A stretch of 64,000 nucleotides of DNA from Pseudoneobacillus sp042683745 (GCF_042683745.1 NZ_JBHUJX010000018.1:372001-436000), one strand, 5' to 3'; numbered from the stretch's first letter, positions 26,419-35,248 are shown. Numbers and translations are program-made. The notes: a model not told the origin generated them from the letters alone.

Positions 26419-27129
26419 CTATAAACGATGGGGTTTGGAAATATAATAGCCTTGAATAATAGGTATTCCCATATTAATGGCTCTTAAAAGGTCGCTTTCG
26501 GTCTCAATTCCTTCTATAACTAAATCTATATCGACACTTTCATCTCCTTGTAGAAATGATATTCCTGATTGATCTTCTTTTAGATAAAGTTTTTTTATAA
26601 AAGTTCGATCCAATTTAACAAAATGCGGACAAAAATTATTTATTTTACAGAGTGAGGACTCAATATTTTTAATATCATCAAAAGCTAACTTAAATCCTTC
26701 ATTCTTAAGAAGCTGTAAACGAGCTTTAAATGAGCTTTGCTCCCAGATATTTTCTTCTATTGGATCTTCATTGATTTCAAAAACTACCCTGCCCTTAATA
26801 TGTGGGTAAACAGCAATCATTTTCTCTAGAAATGAATTGAAATCCTTATGTACAATTGTCGACGGAAAAATATTTATAAATAGATAAAATTCATTAAGAA
26901 ACTTTAGGGGGTATTCTTTAACTGCATTTAAGATAGCAGCTATATCCAAGTCATATAGTAAATTTCTGCTACGAGCATAATTAAATAGTTCAGTGGGATT
27001 CATTTTTGTAGGGGTTCTTAATAATGCCTCATATGCAAAAATACTTTTACTCAGATTGCTCCAGAGGGGTTGAAACTCATTGTAAAAGAGCTTATCTCTT
27101 ATGAAATCCTTTAATATCATTTCATCCAC
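26419..27129 (-). CDS. EAL-domain protein, possible c-di-GMP phosphodiesterase
   Basis: A stand-alone EAL domain, 236 residues. Start is GTG at 27129 after GGGAGG. The active-site series is mostly intact: YEALLR (EAL Glu), FINIFP (Asn), VVFEINE (Glu), LAFDDIKN (Asp pair; the usual DDFG is DDIK), VKLDRTFI (Lys and Asp), VIEGIET (Glu), and IQGYYISKP. It may hydrolyse c-di-GMP or bind it. It is transcribed towards the chemoreceptor gene and lies 97 bp upstream of it, which suggests a motility or attachment link (inference). Confidence 0.88.
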   Translation of the reverse strand: MDEMILKDFIRDKLFYNEFQPLWSNLSKSIFAYEALLRTPTKMNPTELFNYARSRNLLYDLDIAAILNAVKEYPLKFLNEFYLFINIFPSTIVHKDFNSFLEKMIAVYPHIKGRVVFEINEDPIEENIWEQSSFKARLQLLKNEGFKLAFDDIKNIESSLCKINNFCPHFVKLDRTFIKKLYLKEDQSGISFLQGDESVDIDLVIEGIETESDLLRAINMGIPIIQGYYISKPHRL

Positions 27130-27281
27130 TACTAAACCTCCCTTCTAAAGTATTTATTTTTTCAAAAAAATTAAGTCTCTACATGTCATTCCAATATCAA
27201 GAATTACCTTCGACAATATTTTTCAAATATAGACAATATTATTATATTTTAAATAGACCTAATAGTCTAGTTTGATTATAA

Positions 27282-27300
27282 TTAAATAATAATCATTAAT
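27282..27300 (+). promoter_or_regulatory. Possible Fur-like box before the MFS gene
   Basis: The core ATAATCATTA (27289-27298) matches the centre of the Fur consensus GATAATGATAATCATTATC; the outer positions match poorly. It lies about 40 bp upstream of the MFS start. Confidence 0.3.
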
Positions 27301-27338
27301 TTGGCTGCCTTTAAAATGAAGGTAGGAGGAGGCAAAGT

Positions 27339-28583
27339 ATGAGTCAGACGGCAATCGAATACGAGTTAACTAATGAGAAGCCTTTGAAAACACTCTATAA
27401 AAATAAGAAATTCATTCTTTTATGGATTTCAAGTTTATTTACAGGGCTTTCATTGTCCATGTATATGTTGACTGAAACATGGTACGTAGTTAATGTATTG
27501 GAAAAAAAATCTATGCTCGGATTCGTTCTTATGGCTACAACACTACCGAGGGTGCTGCTACTGATGATTGGAGGGGTTATAGCAGATCGAATGAAATCAT
27601 CTACCATCATGTTTTTGTCCAATAGTATGAGGGGAATATTAATTTTAATTATGATCTTCTTTTTACATGTCGGATTATTAAACATTTGGCTACTCATTTG
27701 CTTTGCCTTATTATTTGGGATACTAGATGCCTTTTTTTGGCCAGCAAGTACTTCCATTATTCCAATTATTGTTGATAAGCAAATATTAACAAGGGCGAAT
27801 TCCATTATCCAAACGACAAGTCAGATTACAACAATAAGCGGCTCCGTTGTGGCTGGATGGCTATTATCGATTAGTTCCTTCAGTGTAACCTTTGGTTTTG
27901 TTTCTATTATTTTAGTTATTAGTGGGATTCTAGCCTTTCGTATAAATGATGAGAATCGAGTTAGAATTTCTAGTGGCTCTACTTGGGGGCAATTATTAGA
28001 AGGATTAGTATATGTAAAAAAATCACCTCTATTAATAAGTACAATGCTTTTAGGAGTTATCGTTAACCTATTATTCGCGGGTCCAGTTTCACTTGCGGGA
28101 CCACTATTAGTAAGTGATCTATTCCAAGGAGACATTCAGGATTTAAGTTTTGTTCAAAGTGCTCTACCTGTTGGGATCGTTATTGGAGGATTTCTTGTAG
28201 CGGTTTGGAACCCTACGAAAAAAAGAGGAAGAGTGTTTTTACAGCGGCTTGTTATTATGGGATTTGTATTAGTGTTGTATAGCCAGGTAAAGGAATTATG
28301 GCAATGTATTCTTACTACTGGCTGGCTCGGAATATTAATTGCAGCAGGAATACCCCTCAGGTCACTCATCCAAGAAAATACCGAACCTGATAAACTTGGC
28401 AGAGTACAGGGAATCAATTTTACTGCCACTACTGGATTAATTCCATTGTCCTATGCTCTTACATCCATTTTATTATCTTGGGATATTTCTATTCAAAGCA
28501 TCCTTTTCTATAGTGGGGTATTTTTGATTTTAGTAACTTTACTTGCTACTTGGAAATTTCCAATCTTAAGAAAAGCTGATTAA
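27339..28583 (+). CDS. MFS-type exporter (12 TM)
   Basis: Major facilitator of the MFS_3 / EntS-like exporter group, 414 residues with about twelve hydrophobic helices. TM1 begins near residue 25 (FILLWISSLFTGLSLSMYML). Visible are the loop motif GGVIADRMKSSTIMFLSN (MFS motif A region) and FWPASTSIIPIIVDKQILTRANS, the latter characteristic of this group. The start follows AGGAGGAGG. Relatives export siderophores or drugs; the substrate here is unknown. A weak Fur-like box and a weak operator-like sequence (AAATAGACCTAATAGTCTAG, from 27250) lie upstream. Confidence 0.85.
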   Translation: MSQTAIEYELTNEKPLKTLYKNKKFILLWISSLFTGLSLSMYMLTETWYVVNVLEKKSMLGFVLMATTLPRVLLLMIGGVIADRMKSSTIMFLSNSMRGILILIMIFFLHVGLLNIWLLICFALLFGILDAFFWPASTSIIPIIVDKQILTRANSIIQTTSQITTISGSVVAGWLLSISSFSVTFGFVSIILVISGILAFRINDENRVRISSGSTWGQLLEGLVYVKKSPLLISTMLLGVIVNLLFAGPVSLAGPLLVSDLFQGDIQDLSFVQSALPVGIVIGGFLVAVWNPTKKRGRVFLQRLVIMGFVLVLYSQVKELWQCILTTGWLGILIAAGIPLRSLIQENTEPDKLGRVQGINFTATTGLIPLSYALTSILLSWDISIQSILFYSGVFLILVTLLATWKFPILRKAD

Positions 28584-28626
28584 AAAAATGCAGTGGAATC
28601 GTCAATCGATTCACACTGCATTTTTT
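28583..28626. terminator. Bidirectional terminator between the MFS and phosphoesterase genes
   Basis: AAAAAATGCAGTG-GAATCG pairs with CGATTC-A-CACTGCATTTTTT. A/T tracts on both sides allow use by both convergent genes. Confidence 0.88.
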
Positions 28627-28638
28627 ACCCCCTAATAT

Positions 28639-29358
28639 TTACAATTTTATATAACTATTAATTATTTTCCCCCCAAAAGGAACATTTAAATTTTGAAAGT
28701 CATCAATAAAACGCTCTAAATCATGGTTATTATACTCGATATCTTTAAACTGAATATGAATTGTATTGCCAATTTCGATGATCGCATATTTAGCCCTTGG
28801 TCCTCTATTTATGCCTAGTGGTCCTGGATTCAGATAATATCTTCCTTCTGATTGAAAGTAATACACAACATGATGGTGACCAAAACAAACCATATCGATT
28901 GATGAATTATGATAAAGAGCATCTAATTTCTTTATTGATGACTCAGAATCAACTGGAATAAAGCTTTGACTGCCATCTAAATGATAGTGTTTAAATAGTA
29001 CTTTCTTTCCTTCGTATTCACTCAATATTGTTTGGGATAACCCAAATAAGAATGGGAAGAACTTTGGATCAATTCGCTCTGCAATCCAATAATGATGTTC
29101 CTTAAATAAGTCATCAGGATTTTCTTCACCGTTTAAAATGCTTATAATTTCTTGATCATGGTTTCCTTTAACATAAGAAATATTATTCCGATTTGATAAC
29201 AATTCTAAAACCTTGTTTGATTCGTGACCGACACCAATCATATCCCCCAAACAATATAAATGTTCTATGTCTTGATATTTATCGATGTCTTCTAACACCG
29301 CTTTAAGTGCCGAGCTATTACCATGAATATCTGAAAAAACAGCAATTTTTATACTCAT
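28639..29358 (-). CDS. Calcineurin-like metallophosphoesterase
   Basis: A 239-residue YfcE/MPP-type phosphoesterase. Metal ligands appear in order: VFSDIHGN (Asp, His), CLGDMIGVG (Asp), KGNHDQEI (Asn, His), and FGHHHVVYYF (His-x-His), with NPGPLG near the end as in single-domain members. It starts 15 bp after the stop of the M24 peptidase gene and is likely co-transcribed. Relatives act on cyclic nucleotides or phosphodiesters; no substrate can be assigned. Confidence 0.9.
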   Translation of the reverse strand: MSIKIAVFSDIHGNSSALKAVLEDIDKYQDIEHLYCLGDMIGVGHESNKVLELLSNRNNISYVKGNHDQEIISILNGEENPDDLFKEHHYWIAERIDPKFFPFLFGLSQTILSEYEGKKVLFKHYHLDGSQSFIPVDSESSIKKLDALYHNSSIDMVCFGHHHVVYYFQSEGRYYLNPGPLGINRGPRAKYAIIEIGNTIHIQFKDIEYNNHDLERFIDDFQNLNVPFGGKIINSYIKL

Positions 29359-29373
29359 TCTCGATCCCCTGTT

Positions 29374-30633
29374 CTACACTACTATAGGATGATTTTCCAT
29401 ATATTGTTCAATCTCATCGACCGTACGAATGATGTTTTTAGATAAGTTCTCATATCCTGTATCCGTAACGAGAATATTATCTTCGATTCGAATTCCTATA
29501 CCTTCCTCATCTATATAAAGCCCTGGTTCTACTGTGATAACCATACCTGGTTGTAGAATACGATTGTGATAACTGCCTACGTCATGAGTGTCTAACCCGA
29601 GGAAATGGCTAACTCCATGATAAAAATAATTTTTAATTTGGTGATCTTCCTTAATTAATCCAATTTCTTTACATCCTTTTATTAAAATTTCCTTAGCAAC
29701 ACTATTCAATCTACTAAACTCTAAACCTGGTTTAATTATTTCCTCGACTGCATAAAGAGTTTTGAGTACAATATTATAAATTTGTTTTTGTCTTTCCGTA
29801 AATTTCCCATTTACGGGAAAGGTGAAACTTATATCGGCTTTGTAGAGACCGCGCTCCGCCCCTAAATCTAATAGAATAAGATCTCCATCCTTCGTTTGAC
29901 AATTATTATCCTTATAATGCAATATTGTCGCATTTTTACCGCTTGCAACAATGGACTTATAAGCTTTATTTGAATTTCCGTTTTGCTTCAATGCAAAGTC
30001 AAAGAAAGCTTCTAACTGGTATTCCCATAAATATGATTCTGCGTTTTCTAACATATTTCTAATTCCTTTATCCGTTACCTCAATTGCTTCTTTTATTTTA
30101 TTGATTTCGACCTCTGTTTTAATAACCCGCATCTCACAAATCTCATGATAAAGATTTTCAATTTTTAAATTGGGGTAGAATTTTTGAATGTCTTTAGCAA
30201 TCTTATGTGAGGGACTCTCAGCTTCTTCAAAGCTATGTGCTTCTAAATCGAGATAGAGTGTTTCGTAATGATTGCTTCTCAATTCATTAGACAGGAATGA
30301 ATGAAAATCATTTAAGTAAACGACTTGATCGACACTGGATAGATATTTCGCCTGCTCTTTAGAAATGGTCTTACCTTCCCATTTTTCTTTAAGAGGATTG
30401 GGCTCTTTTATGAACAATAATTCACTGACCATGTTATTTACCTTTTTCATGGCATAAATAACATTAGCCTCCGTTATCCCAGTTAAATAATAGAAGTTTT
30501 TATTTGGAGTAAAGTCATAATATTCGTCAGCAGATTTTCTAGGCGCCTTTCCAGAAAAAAGAATCATTATCGATTGATCTAGCAGTTGGTCACATAACTT
30601 TTTTCGATTTTTTTCAAAAAATTCGGGTTTCAT
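29374..30633 (-). CDS. Xaa-Pro aminopeptidase (M24B)
   Basis: Cytoplasmic proline-specific aminopeptidase, 419 residues, removing N-terminal residues before proline. An N-terminal creatinase-like domain (to about residue 170) is followed by the pita-bread catalytic domain. Metal ligands are seen in LILLDLGAE (Asp), YKADISFTFP (Asp), HFLGLDTHDVG (His), TVEPGLYI (Glu) and IRIEDN (Glu). It adds proline-peptide hydrolysis to the M3, M42 and S33 enzymes nearby. A degenerate operator-like sequence, AAACCAGACTATTTATTT, lies at 30671-30688 upstream of it. Confidence 0.93.
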   Translation of the reverse strand: MKPEFFEKNRKKLCDQLLDQSIMILFSGKAPRKSADEYYDFTPNKNFYYLTGITEANVIYAMKKVNNMVSELLFIKEPNPLKEKWEGKTISKEQAKYLSSVDQVVYLNDFHSFLSNELRSNHYETLYLDLEAHSFEEAESPSHKIAKDIQKFYPNLKIENLYHEICEMRVIKTEVEINKIKEAIEVTDKGIRNMLENAESYLWEYQLEAFFDFALKQNGNSNKAYKSIVASGKNATILHYKDNNCQTKDGDLILLDLGAERGLYKADISFTFPVNGKFTERQKQIYNIVLKTLYAVEEIIKPGLEFSRLNSVAKEILIKGCKEIGLIKEDHQIKNYFYHGVSHFLGLDTHDVGSYHNRILQPGMVITVEPGLYIDEEGIGIRIEDNILVTDTGYENLSKNIIRTVDEIEQYMENHPIVV

Positions 30634-30670
30634 TTATTTAACTCCCTTTTATGTCAGATTCTAGTGTGAG

Positions 30671-30688
30671 AAACCAGACTATTTATTT
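30671..30688 (-). promoter_or_regulatory. Degenerate operator-like site (M24 peptidase)
   Basis: AAACCAGACTATTTATTT resembles operator 1 (AAAACGACTATTTAGTTT) with one inserted base and one substitution. It is 38 bp upstream of the gene start and next to a TATAAA on the minus strand (30691-30696 region). Confidence 0.3.
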
Positions 30689-30703
30689 ATATAAAACAAA
30701 AAA

Positions 30704-30734
30704 CCAGGCAATCCCTACATGAAGGAACTGCTGG
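30704..30734 (-). terminator. Terminator after the 34-residue small ORF
   Basis: CCAGGCA / TGCTGG arms, with one bulge, followed on the minus strand by TTTTTTGTTTTA. It lies 16 bp after the small ORF stop. Confidence 0.65.
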
Positions 30735-30749
30735 CCTTTTCAAAAAGTC

Positions 30750-30854
30750 CTATAGGATACGTGAAATCATGGGTTTGGGTCTAGATTTAGAACCTGATTG
30801 ATCATCAATTTCTATTGATTGATTGCTAAATATTAAAATAAAATTTGTCGTCAT
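30750..30854 (-). CDS. Small ORF, 34 residues, unknown function
   Basis: ATG at 30854 follows GAGGTGG at good distance and opens 34 codons (MTTNFILIFSNQSIEIDDQ..., ending KPMISRIL) before TAG at 30750. A terminator follows at once. A possible promoter (TATTCT at 30890-30895) precedes it, with the palindrome AACTTACTAAGTT at 30877-30889 just downstream. The peptide has a short hydrophobic start and a polar, proline- and arginine-containing end. No family is recognised. The complete start-stop-terminator layout argues for a real small gene, possibly encoding a signalling or regulatory peptide. Confidence 0.5.
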   Translation of the reverse strand: MTTNFILIFSNQSIEIDDQSGSKSRPKPMISRIL

Positions 30855-30958
30855 TTGGACCACCTCATTTACTTTTAACTTACTAAGTTTAGAATACCGT
30901 ATGTTACAAATTCAAAAAAGTGAAAATTATTTGATTCCTTTTCACCATTTACAAACCT

Positions 30959-31984
30959 CTACTTCATTATGTTATTGAAATTGAGTACTTCCATAAATCC
31001 AGAGCCATCACTGTTTATTTTAGCTACTATTTCTTCTTCATAGCTCCCATCTTTATTGTTTCTATCATAAATGAAATAAAGGGTGTTCTCATTTAGGTAA
31101 ATAGGATGCTCTGCATAAGATTGCAAATTGGTTATTTGCCTTTTAATACCTGAAAGTATGTCCCTCTCAACTAATTCATATGGCTCCTGCCCACTCTCAC
31201 TGTAAGCTACTTTTTTCCCATTTGGTGATAAAGTAGCGTTGGAAAACAGGTTCGTTTCACCATAAGCCAAAAGCTCTTTCGTATTAATGTCATAAATAAT
31301 AAAATCTGTACCCTTACTACTTCCCTCTATTTTTATCACCTTTTTATTTCCATTATAAGGTATCATGATCATTCCAAGCTTTTCACCGTCTGCTGTTATC
31401 GATAGATCAGACATCCACTCACTTGAAAAGCTAGTTAGGCGTTGTTCGTCAGTACCATCAACATTCATTGAAAATAAATCATATGCATGTAGCCCTGCCG
31501 CTACACCACTGTGCGCAGCGTAAAACTCCTTTGCTTTTATCAAATAAATTCTCTTCCCATCTGGTGAAAAAATGGCGTCAGTTACGATCTCGTCTTCAGA
31601 TGTTAATCTTTTATTTTCTGAACCATCCTTGTTCATAATATAAAGAACTTGATTTAATTTCTTTTTGTATATGGATGCTATATAAAGGATTTTTTCTCAA
31701 TTATTTGAAAAGATAGGATTGATATGATCATCCTTCCTTGGACTAGTTAGCCTAGTAACGTTCCCTTTTAAATCGGTAAGATAGATGGCTCCTTTTCCCT
31801 TTTTAAAATATGAAAAAATAATCTCTTCTTCATTTGGGGAAATAGAGGTGCCACCATATATTCCTTGTTTAGGATAATAATCTTCAAAAAACAAACTTCC
31901 CCATAAAGATTTTCCGAAATAGAAAAATAAAATACAAAAAACGACACCTGAAAAAAGAACGAATCCTATTATTTGTTTTCGCAG
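30959..31984 (-). pseudogene. TolB/WD40-like beta-propeller protein, broken by an in-frame stop
   Basis: One continuous frame with one TGA at 31694-31696 (…FSNN-stop-EKILYIAS…), where a glycine (GGA) would fit the propeller repeat SPDGKKIYLI. An N-terminal TM anchor (RKQIIGFVLFSGVVFCILFF) is followed by TolB-like blades (SPNEEEIIFSY, SPDGKRIYLIK, SPNGKKVAYSE). No ATG, GTG or TTG lies at the expected start: AAAGGAGG is followed after eight bases by CTG at 31984. The next usable start is TTG at 31894, inside the gene. Either the start is CTG or the start is also damaged. The promoter still carries an operator at 32020-32037. Confidence 0.75.
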
Positions 31985-32019
31985 CTTGTTTACCTCCTTT
32001 CAGTCTGTTCCTAAATGTT

Positions 32020-32037
32020 AAACCGACTAGTTAGTTT
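32020..32037 (-). promoter_or_regulatory. TetR-type operator 4 (propeller gene)
   Basis: AAACCGACTAGTTAGTTT, identical to operator 2. It lies 36 bp upstream of the presumed start and just downstream of a minus-strand -10-like TACAAT (32039-32044). Confidence 0.85.
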
Positions 32038-32197
32038 AATTGTAAAATTATTGCCTTATAGAATGACTCTTATTCATGATCGATTCCTATGTAATAAATT
32101 TTTTCTTTAGATAAACCTAATGTATAATTAATATAATAAATACGGATTGCTCAGGAAACATAATAAGAATTTGTGCTTTGTTTTTAGGAGGTAATTT

Positions 32198-33949
32198 ATG
32201 CAACTAGCAGATTATTATTTTAGACTTTATAAAACGCTAAACACAGATTCCCAGACTTTCACTTTAATTAAGGCAAATATATTACAAATTTCTACGATAT
32301 GTGATTGCACAAGTAGAAATGCAAAATATATAGTCAAGGAAATGCAGCAACAAAAGTGGATAAAGTGGCATCCTAAACCAGGCAGAGGAAACATTTCTTC
32401 TATTGAGTTCTTAAAAACTAATATAGAAGTCTTTCATCAGGTCATTCATCAAAAAATAGCTGATGGAGATCTATCTTGGTGTTACTCTCAATTAAAGCAT
32501 TTTGATGCATCTACTCAAAAAGAATTCTTAGATGTCTTACATAATAAATTCGGATACGAAGCGGTCCAAAGTAGCGATAAAAACATTGATATTTTGCGAT
32601 TACCAGCCTCATATAAAATTAAAGAAATAAGTCCTGAAAAATTACAATTTGTGGAGCAGTTGAATATCGTAAAACAAATATTTGATACACTTGTCAAATA
32701 TAACCCAAGCAACGATCTTGTTGAGCCACATCTTGCACACTATATTGAAATAAATTCAGAAGCTACCCAATTTACATTTTATTTAAGAAAAAGTATTTCC
32801 TTTCATAATGGAAAAGGGTTTACGGGTCATGATGTAAAATATACTTTTAATCGAATAAAAAATGTACTACATCCCAGTTTTTTAAATCAAATATTTTCAA
32901 ATATAATCGAAATTCAAGTCCCGCATCCTTTAATGGTTACCATTGCATTGAGGGAGCCGAATCACCTCTTTTTAAAATTTTTAACGGCAATTGAGGCTTC
33001 CATCATACCTGAAAATGCCTATGAAGAGTATGGTGGTCATTTTGATCAACTACCTATTGGAACTGGTCCCTATAAAGTAAAAGATCATACGGAAGATAGA
33101 CTATATTTAGAGGCGAACCTCTTATATTTTAAAGAAAGGGCCCATATTGATACAATTGAAATTTGGACGATCCCTGAATTTGACTTTACGAATAAACCGC
33201 TTTCCTCCTTTCTTCCATCACCGCCAACAGCAAGTTGGATAAAATCAGAAACGATCGAAAATGGTGCTTTATTCCTTACATTTAACTTATCTAAAAATGG
33301 GATCACTCAAGACAAAGAATTCAGGGAATTTTTATTTTCTCAAATAAATAAAAACCATTTAGTTAGTCGATTAGGGGATGATTTCCAAACCGCTGATCGA
33401 TATTTTGTTTCATCAAAAGATTGCGTATCAAAGGCATCTAATCAATGTTTGTCAAATGAATATAAAGGTCAGCTGAATCTCGTCACACTAAACAGTAATC
33501 TTTATATGATGACAGCTACTTGGTTAAAAGAATTATGTGAAAAGGTTGGGATATCATTAAATATAATTATTCTTCCTGATTTAGATGAGTCTACTTTACG
33601 TGATGTGTTTGAAATTGGAGACCTTTTCTTAATAAAAGATAGTGTGAGCGAGAATATCGAATGGGACATCTTTAATATTCTCTATTCCGATACATACTTT
33701 ATCAATCGAGTGTTAAACAAAGAATTAAGGGATAAAAAGAATCAAATTCTTAAATCTGCGTTTAAAGAAATTTCTATTAAACGGAGATTCGTTTATTACC
33801 GTAAGATAGAAAATCTATTATTAAAGGAATCCATTGTTTGCTTCTTACTTAGACACCAACAGCATGTATTAACCCATCCAGGCTTGCAAACTCATTATCA
33901 TGGAAATGAATTGCCTTATAATCAATTATGGTTTAAGCCATTATGTTAG
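32198..33949 (+). CDS. SgrR-like transcriptional regulator with peptide-binding-protein domain
   Basis: A 583-residue protein joining an N-terminal DNA-binding domain (about 1-110; ILQISTICDCTSRNAKYIVKEMQQQKWIKW helix-turn-helix, then PGRGNIS) to a cytoplasmic SBP_bac_5 domain. The SBP domain contains FYLRKSISFHNGKGFTGHDVKYTF and LPIGTGPYKVKDH. No signal peptide is present. This is the SgrR family, in which the binding domain senses a ligand inside the cell. The start follows AGGAGG. Placed among three Opp systems, it may report imported peptides (inference). A terminator follows. Confidence 0.88.
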   Translation: MQLADYYFRLYKTLNTDSQTFTLIKANILQISTICDCTSRNAKYIVKEMQQQKWIKWHPKPGRGNISSIEFLKTNIEVFHQVIHQKIADGDLSWCYSQLKHFDASTQKEFLDVLHNKFGYEAVQSSDKNIDILRLPASYKIKEISPEKLQFVEQLNIVKQIFDTLVKYNPSNDLVEPHLAHYIEINSEATQFTFYLRKSISFHNGKGFTGHDVKYTFNRIKNVLHPSFLNQIFSNIIEIQVPHPLMVTIALREPNHLFLKFLTAIEASIIPENAYEEYGGHFDQLPIGTGPYKVKDHTEDRLYLEANLLYFKERAHIDTIEIWTIPEFDFTNKPLSSFLPSPPTASWIKSETIENGALFLTFNLSKNGITQDKEFREFLFSQINKNHLVSRLGDDFQTADRYFVSSKDCVSKASNQCLSNEYKGQLNLVTLNSNLYMMTATWLKELCEKVGISLNIIILPDLDESTLRDVFEIGDLFLIKDSVSENIEWDIFNILYSDTYFINRVLNKELRDKKNQILKSAFKEISIKRRFVYYRKIENLLLKESIVCFLLRHQQHVLTHPGLQTHYHGNELPYNQLWFKPLC

Positions 33950-34033
33950 TTAAATGTGAAGGGCTCCTATAATCTTCTAAAAGCAAAAGATAATCTTCGT
34001 GTCAAAAATCTATTTATGAAACAGTTGTTAAGA

Positions 34034-34078
34034 AGTAAATAAAATAGACCTCAAAATCTGAGGTCTATTTTATTTACT
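34034..34078. terminator. Perfect bidirectional terminator
   Basis: Perfect 20-bp arms (AGTAAATAAAATAGACCTCA and its complement) around the loop AAATC. It serves the convergent SgrR-like and membrane-protein genes. Confidence 0.88.
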
Positions 34079-34088
34079 AAATTTTCAT

Positions 34089-34526
34089 CTATCTTCTAAT
34101 AATCTTATATAAAATTCCTACCAAAAACCTTGCGCATGGTGCGGTAAAGGGGAGTAAAACAATAGTATAAATTGTACCCCAAACTAATGTGTCTTCGATG
34201 TTTATCGTTTCCTTACCACCTCTAACAATATACTCACCAAAAATTGCACCTATTGTTCCACTGTATAAGGTTACAAAGAATGCACAAATACAACTAATAA
34301 GCCAAAGTTTTTTATTGGAAAGTTCTTTTCTATTGTGAAAGTATCCACCTAACACTCCAAAGGTAGCCGCAAATGGAATAATGACTGAAAAATATAACCA
34401 ACTTTCACCCCAGAATGAAGTTATTCCCCCAGCCCATGCCTGCCCAATTAGCATAAACAAAAAAGCAATAATGAATGAAAATAAAGCACCAAGAATTATA
34501 CCTTTTATCCGAGAAAGTTTTTTCAT
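34089..34526 (-). CDS. Hypothetical four-helix membrane protein
   Basis: No family is recognised. 145 residues with four hydrophobic segments: near 10-30 (IILGALFSFIIAFLFMLIGQ), 45-65, 75-97 (LWLISCICAFFVTLYSGTIGA) and 115-135. It ends in a basic tail, YKIIRR. The start follows GGTGGG. It begins 25 bp after the stop of the duplicated ribbon-helix-helix-like gene and is probably the second gene of that operator-controlled unit. Confidence 0.7.
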   Translation of the reverse strand: MKKLSRIKGIILGALFSFIIAFLFMLIGQAWAGGITSFWGESWLYFSVIIPFAATFGVLGGYFHNRKELSNKKLWLISCICAFFVTLYSGTIGAIFGEYIVRGGKETINIEDTLVWGTIYTIVLLPFTAPCARFLVGILYKIIRR

Positions 34527-34550
34527 AATCTACACACCCACCAAGTTATC

Positions 34551-35054
34551 CTAAGAAGTTAAATGTAAATCATCTTTTAAAACCATACTAATATATACAT
34601 CCCCATGCACTTTATTGATTTCGGTATTTTCTTTTATATATCCCGCTTCCATAAGACCATCATTAATCTTTTTTAATAATAACAGTTTAAAAAAATGCGA
34701 ACGATTTGGTCCTATTTCTGCAGCGAGTTCCCAAATCCATGCTTCTAAGCTTACGCTAATCGGAATCTTCTCCGACTTTTCATTCGTCCCTCTTTTAGAA
34801 CGAGATTTTTTATACAATAATCCCCTTTTTTTCTCTTTTAATATAGTCAATTTATACAGATGAGCATAAAGCTCGTTCACTTGAAAATTAGGATCAGTTG
34901 CGAAATGTTTTTTCAACTCTTGTGTTAAATAATCTAGGAATAATTGTCGAAAAAATTTGGTTCGATTGGGTTCTATTTTGCTAACAAAATCCCACATCCA
35001 CTTTTCTAAATTAATACTTGCCGATATTTTTCTATTGGACGATTGACTAGGCAT
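34551..35054 (-). CDS. Tandem ribbon-helix-helix-like protein
   Basis: 167 residues built from two similar units. Unit 1 (about 9-72) begins KISASINLEKWMWDFVSKI and contains EPNRTKFFRQLFLDYL. Unit 2 (about 95-160) begins KIPISVSLEAWIWELAAEI and contains GPNRSHFFKLLLLKKI. Each has a short beta-like start then two helices, as in Arc/CopG-type DNA-binding folds, here fused head to tail. A basic linker (KKSRSKRGT) joins them. Two ATGs (35057, 35054) follow GAGGTGAT. The promoter carries operator 5. The fold assignment is by pattern only; the protein may be a regulator acting below the TetR repressor. Confidence 0.6.
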   Translation of the reverse strand: MPSQSSNRKISASINLEKWMWDFVSKIEPNRTKFFRQLFLDYLTQELKKHFATDPNFQVNELYAHLYKLTILKEKKRGLLYKKSRSKRGTNEKSEKIPISVSLEAWIWELAAEIGPNRSHFFKLLLLKKINDGLMEAGYIKENTEINKVHGDVYISMVLKDDLHLTS

Positions 35055-35078
35055 CATATCACCTCATTTATCATAAAT

Positions 35079-35096
35079 AAAACGACTGATCAGTTT
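35079..35096 (-). promoter_or_regulatory. TetR-type operator 5 with promoter (RHH-like gene)
   Basis: AAAACGACTGATCAGTTT, 6 bp downstream of the minus-strand promoter TTGAGA (35126-35131), 17 bp, TATACT (35103-35108). It lies 25 bp from the RHH-like start and about 150 bp upstream of the divergent oppB. Confidence 0.8.
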
Positions 35097-35248
35097 ATTT
35101 AGAGTATAATATATTCCCCTTCTTTTCTCAATTACTTTCTTTTTATGGAATCATTTTCTTTATTTTTAAAATATTTGGAATAAATTGCAGGAATATAGTC
35201 CTAATCATCGAATTATATTTAGTCTATATATTTTTGAGGAGGAACTGT

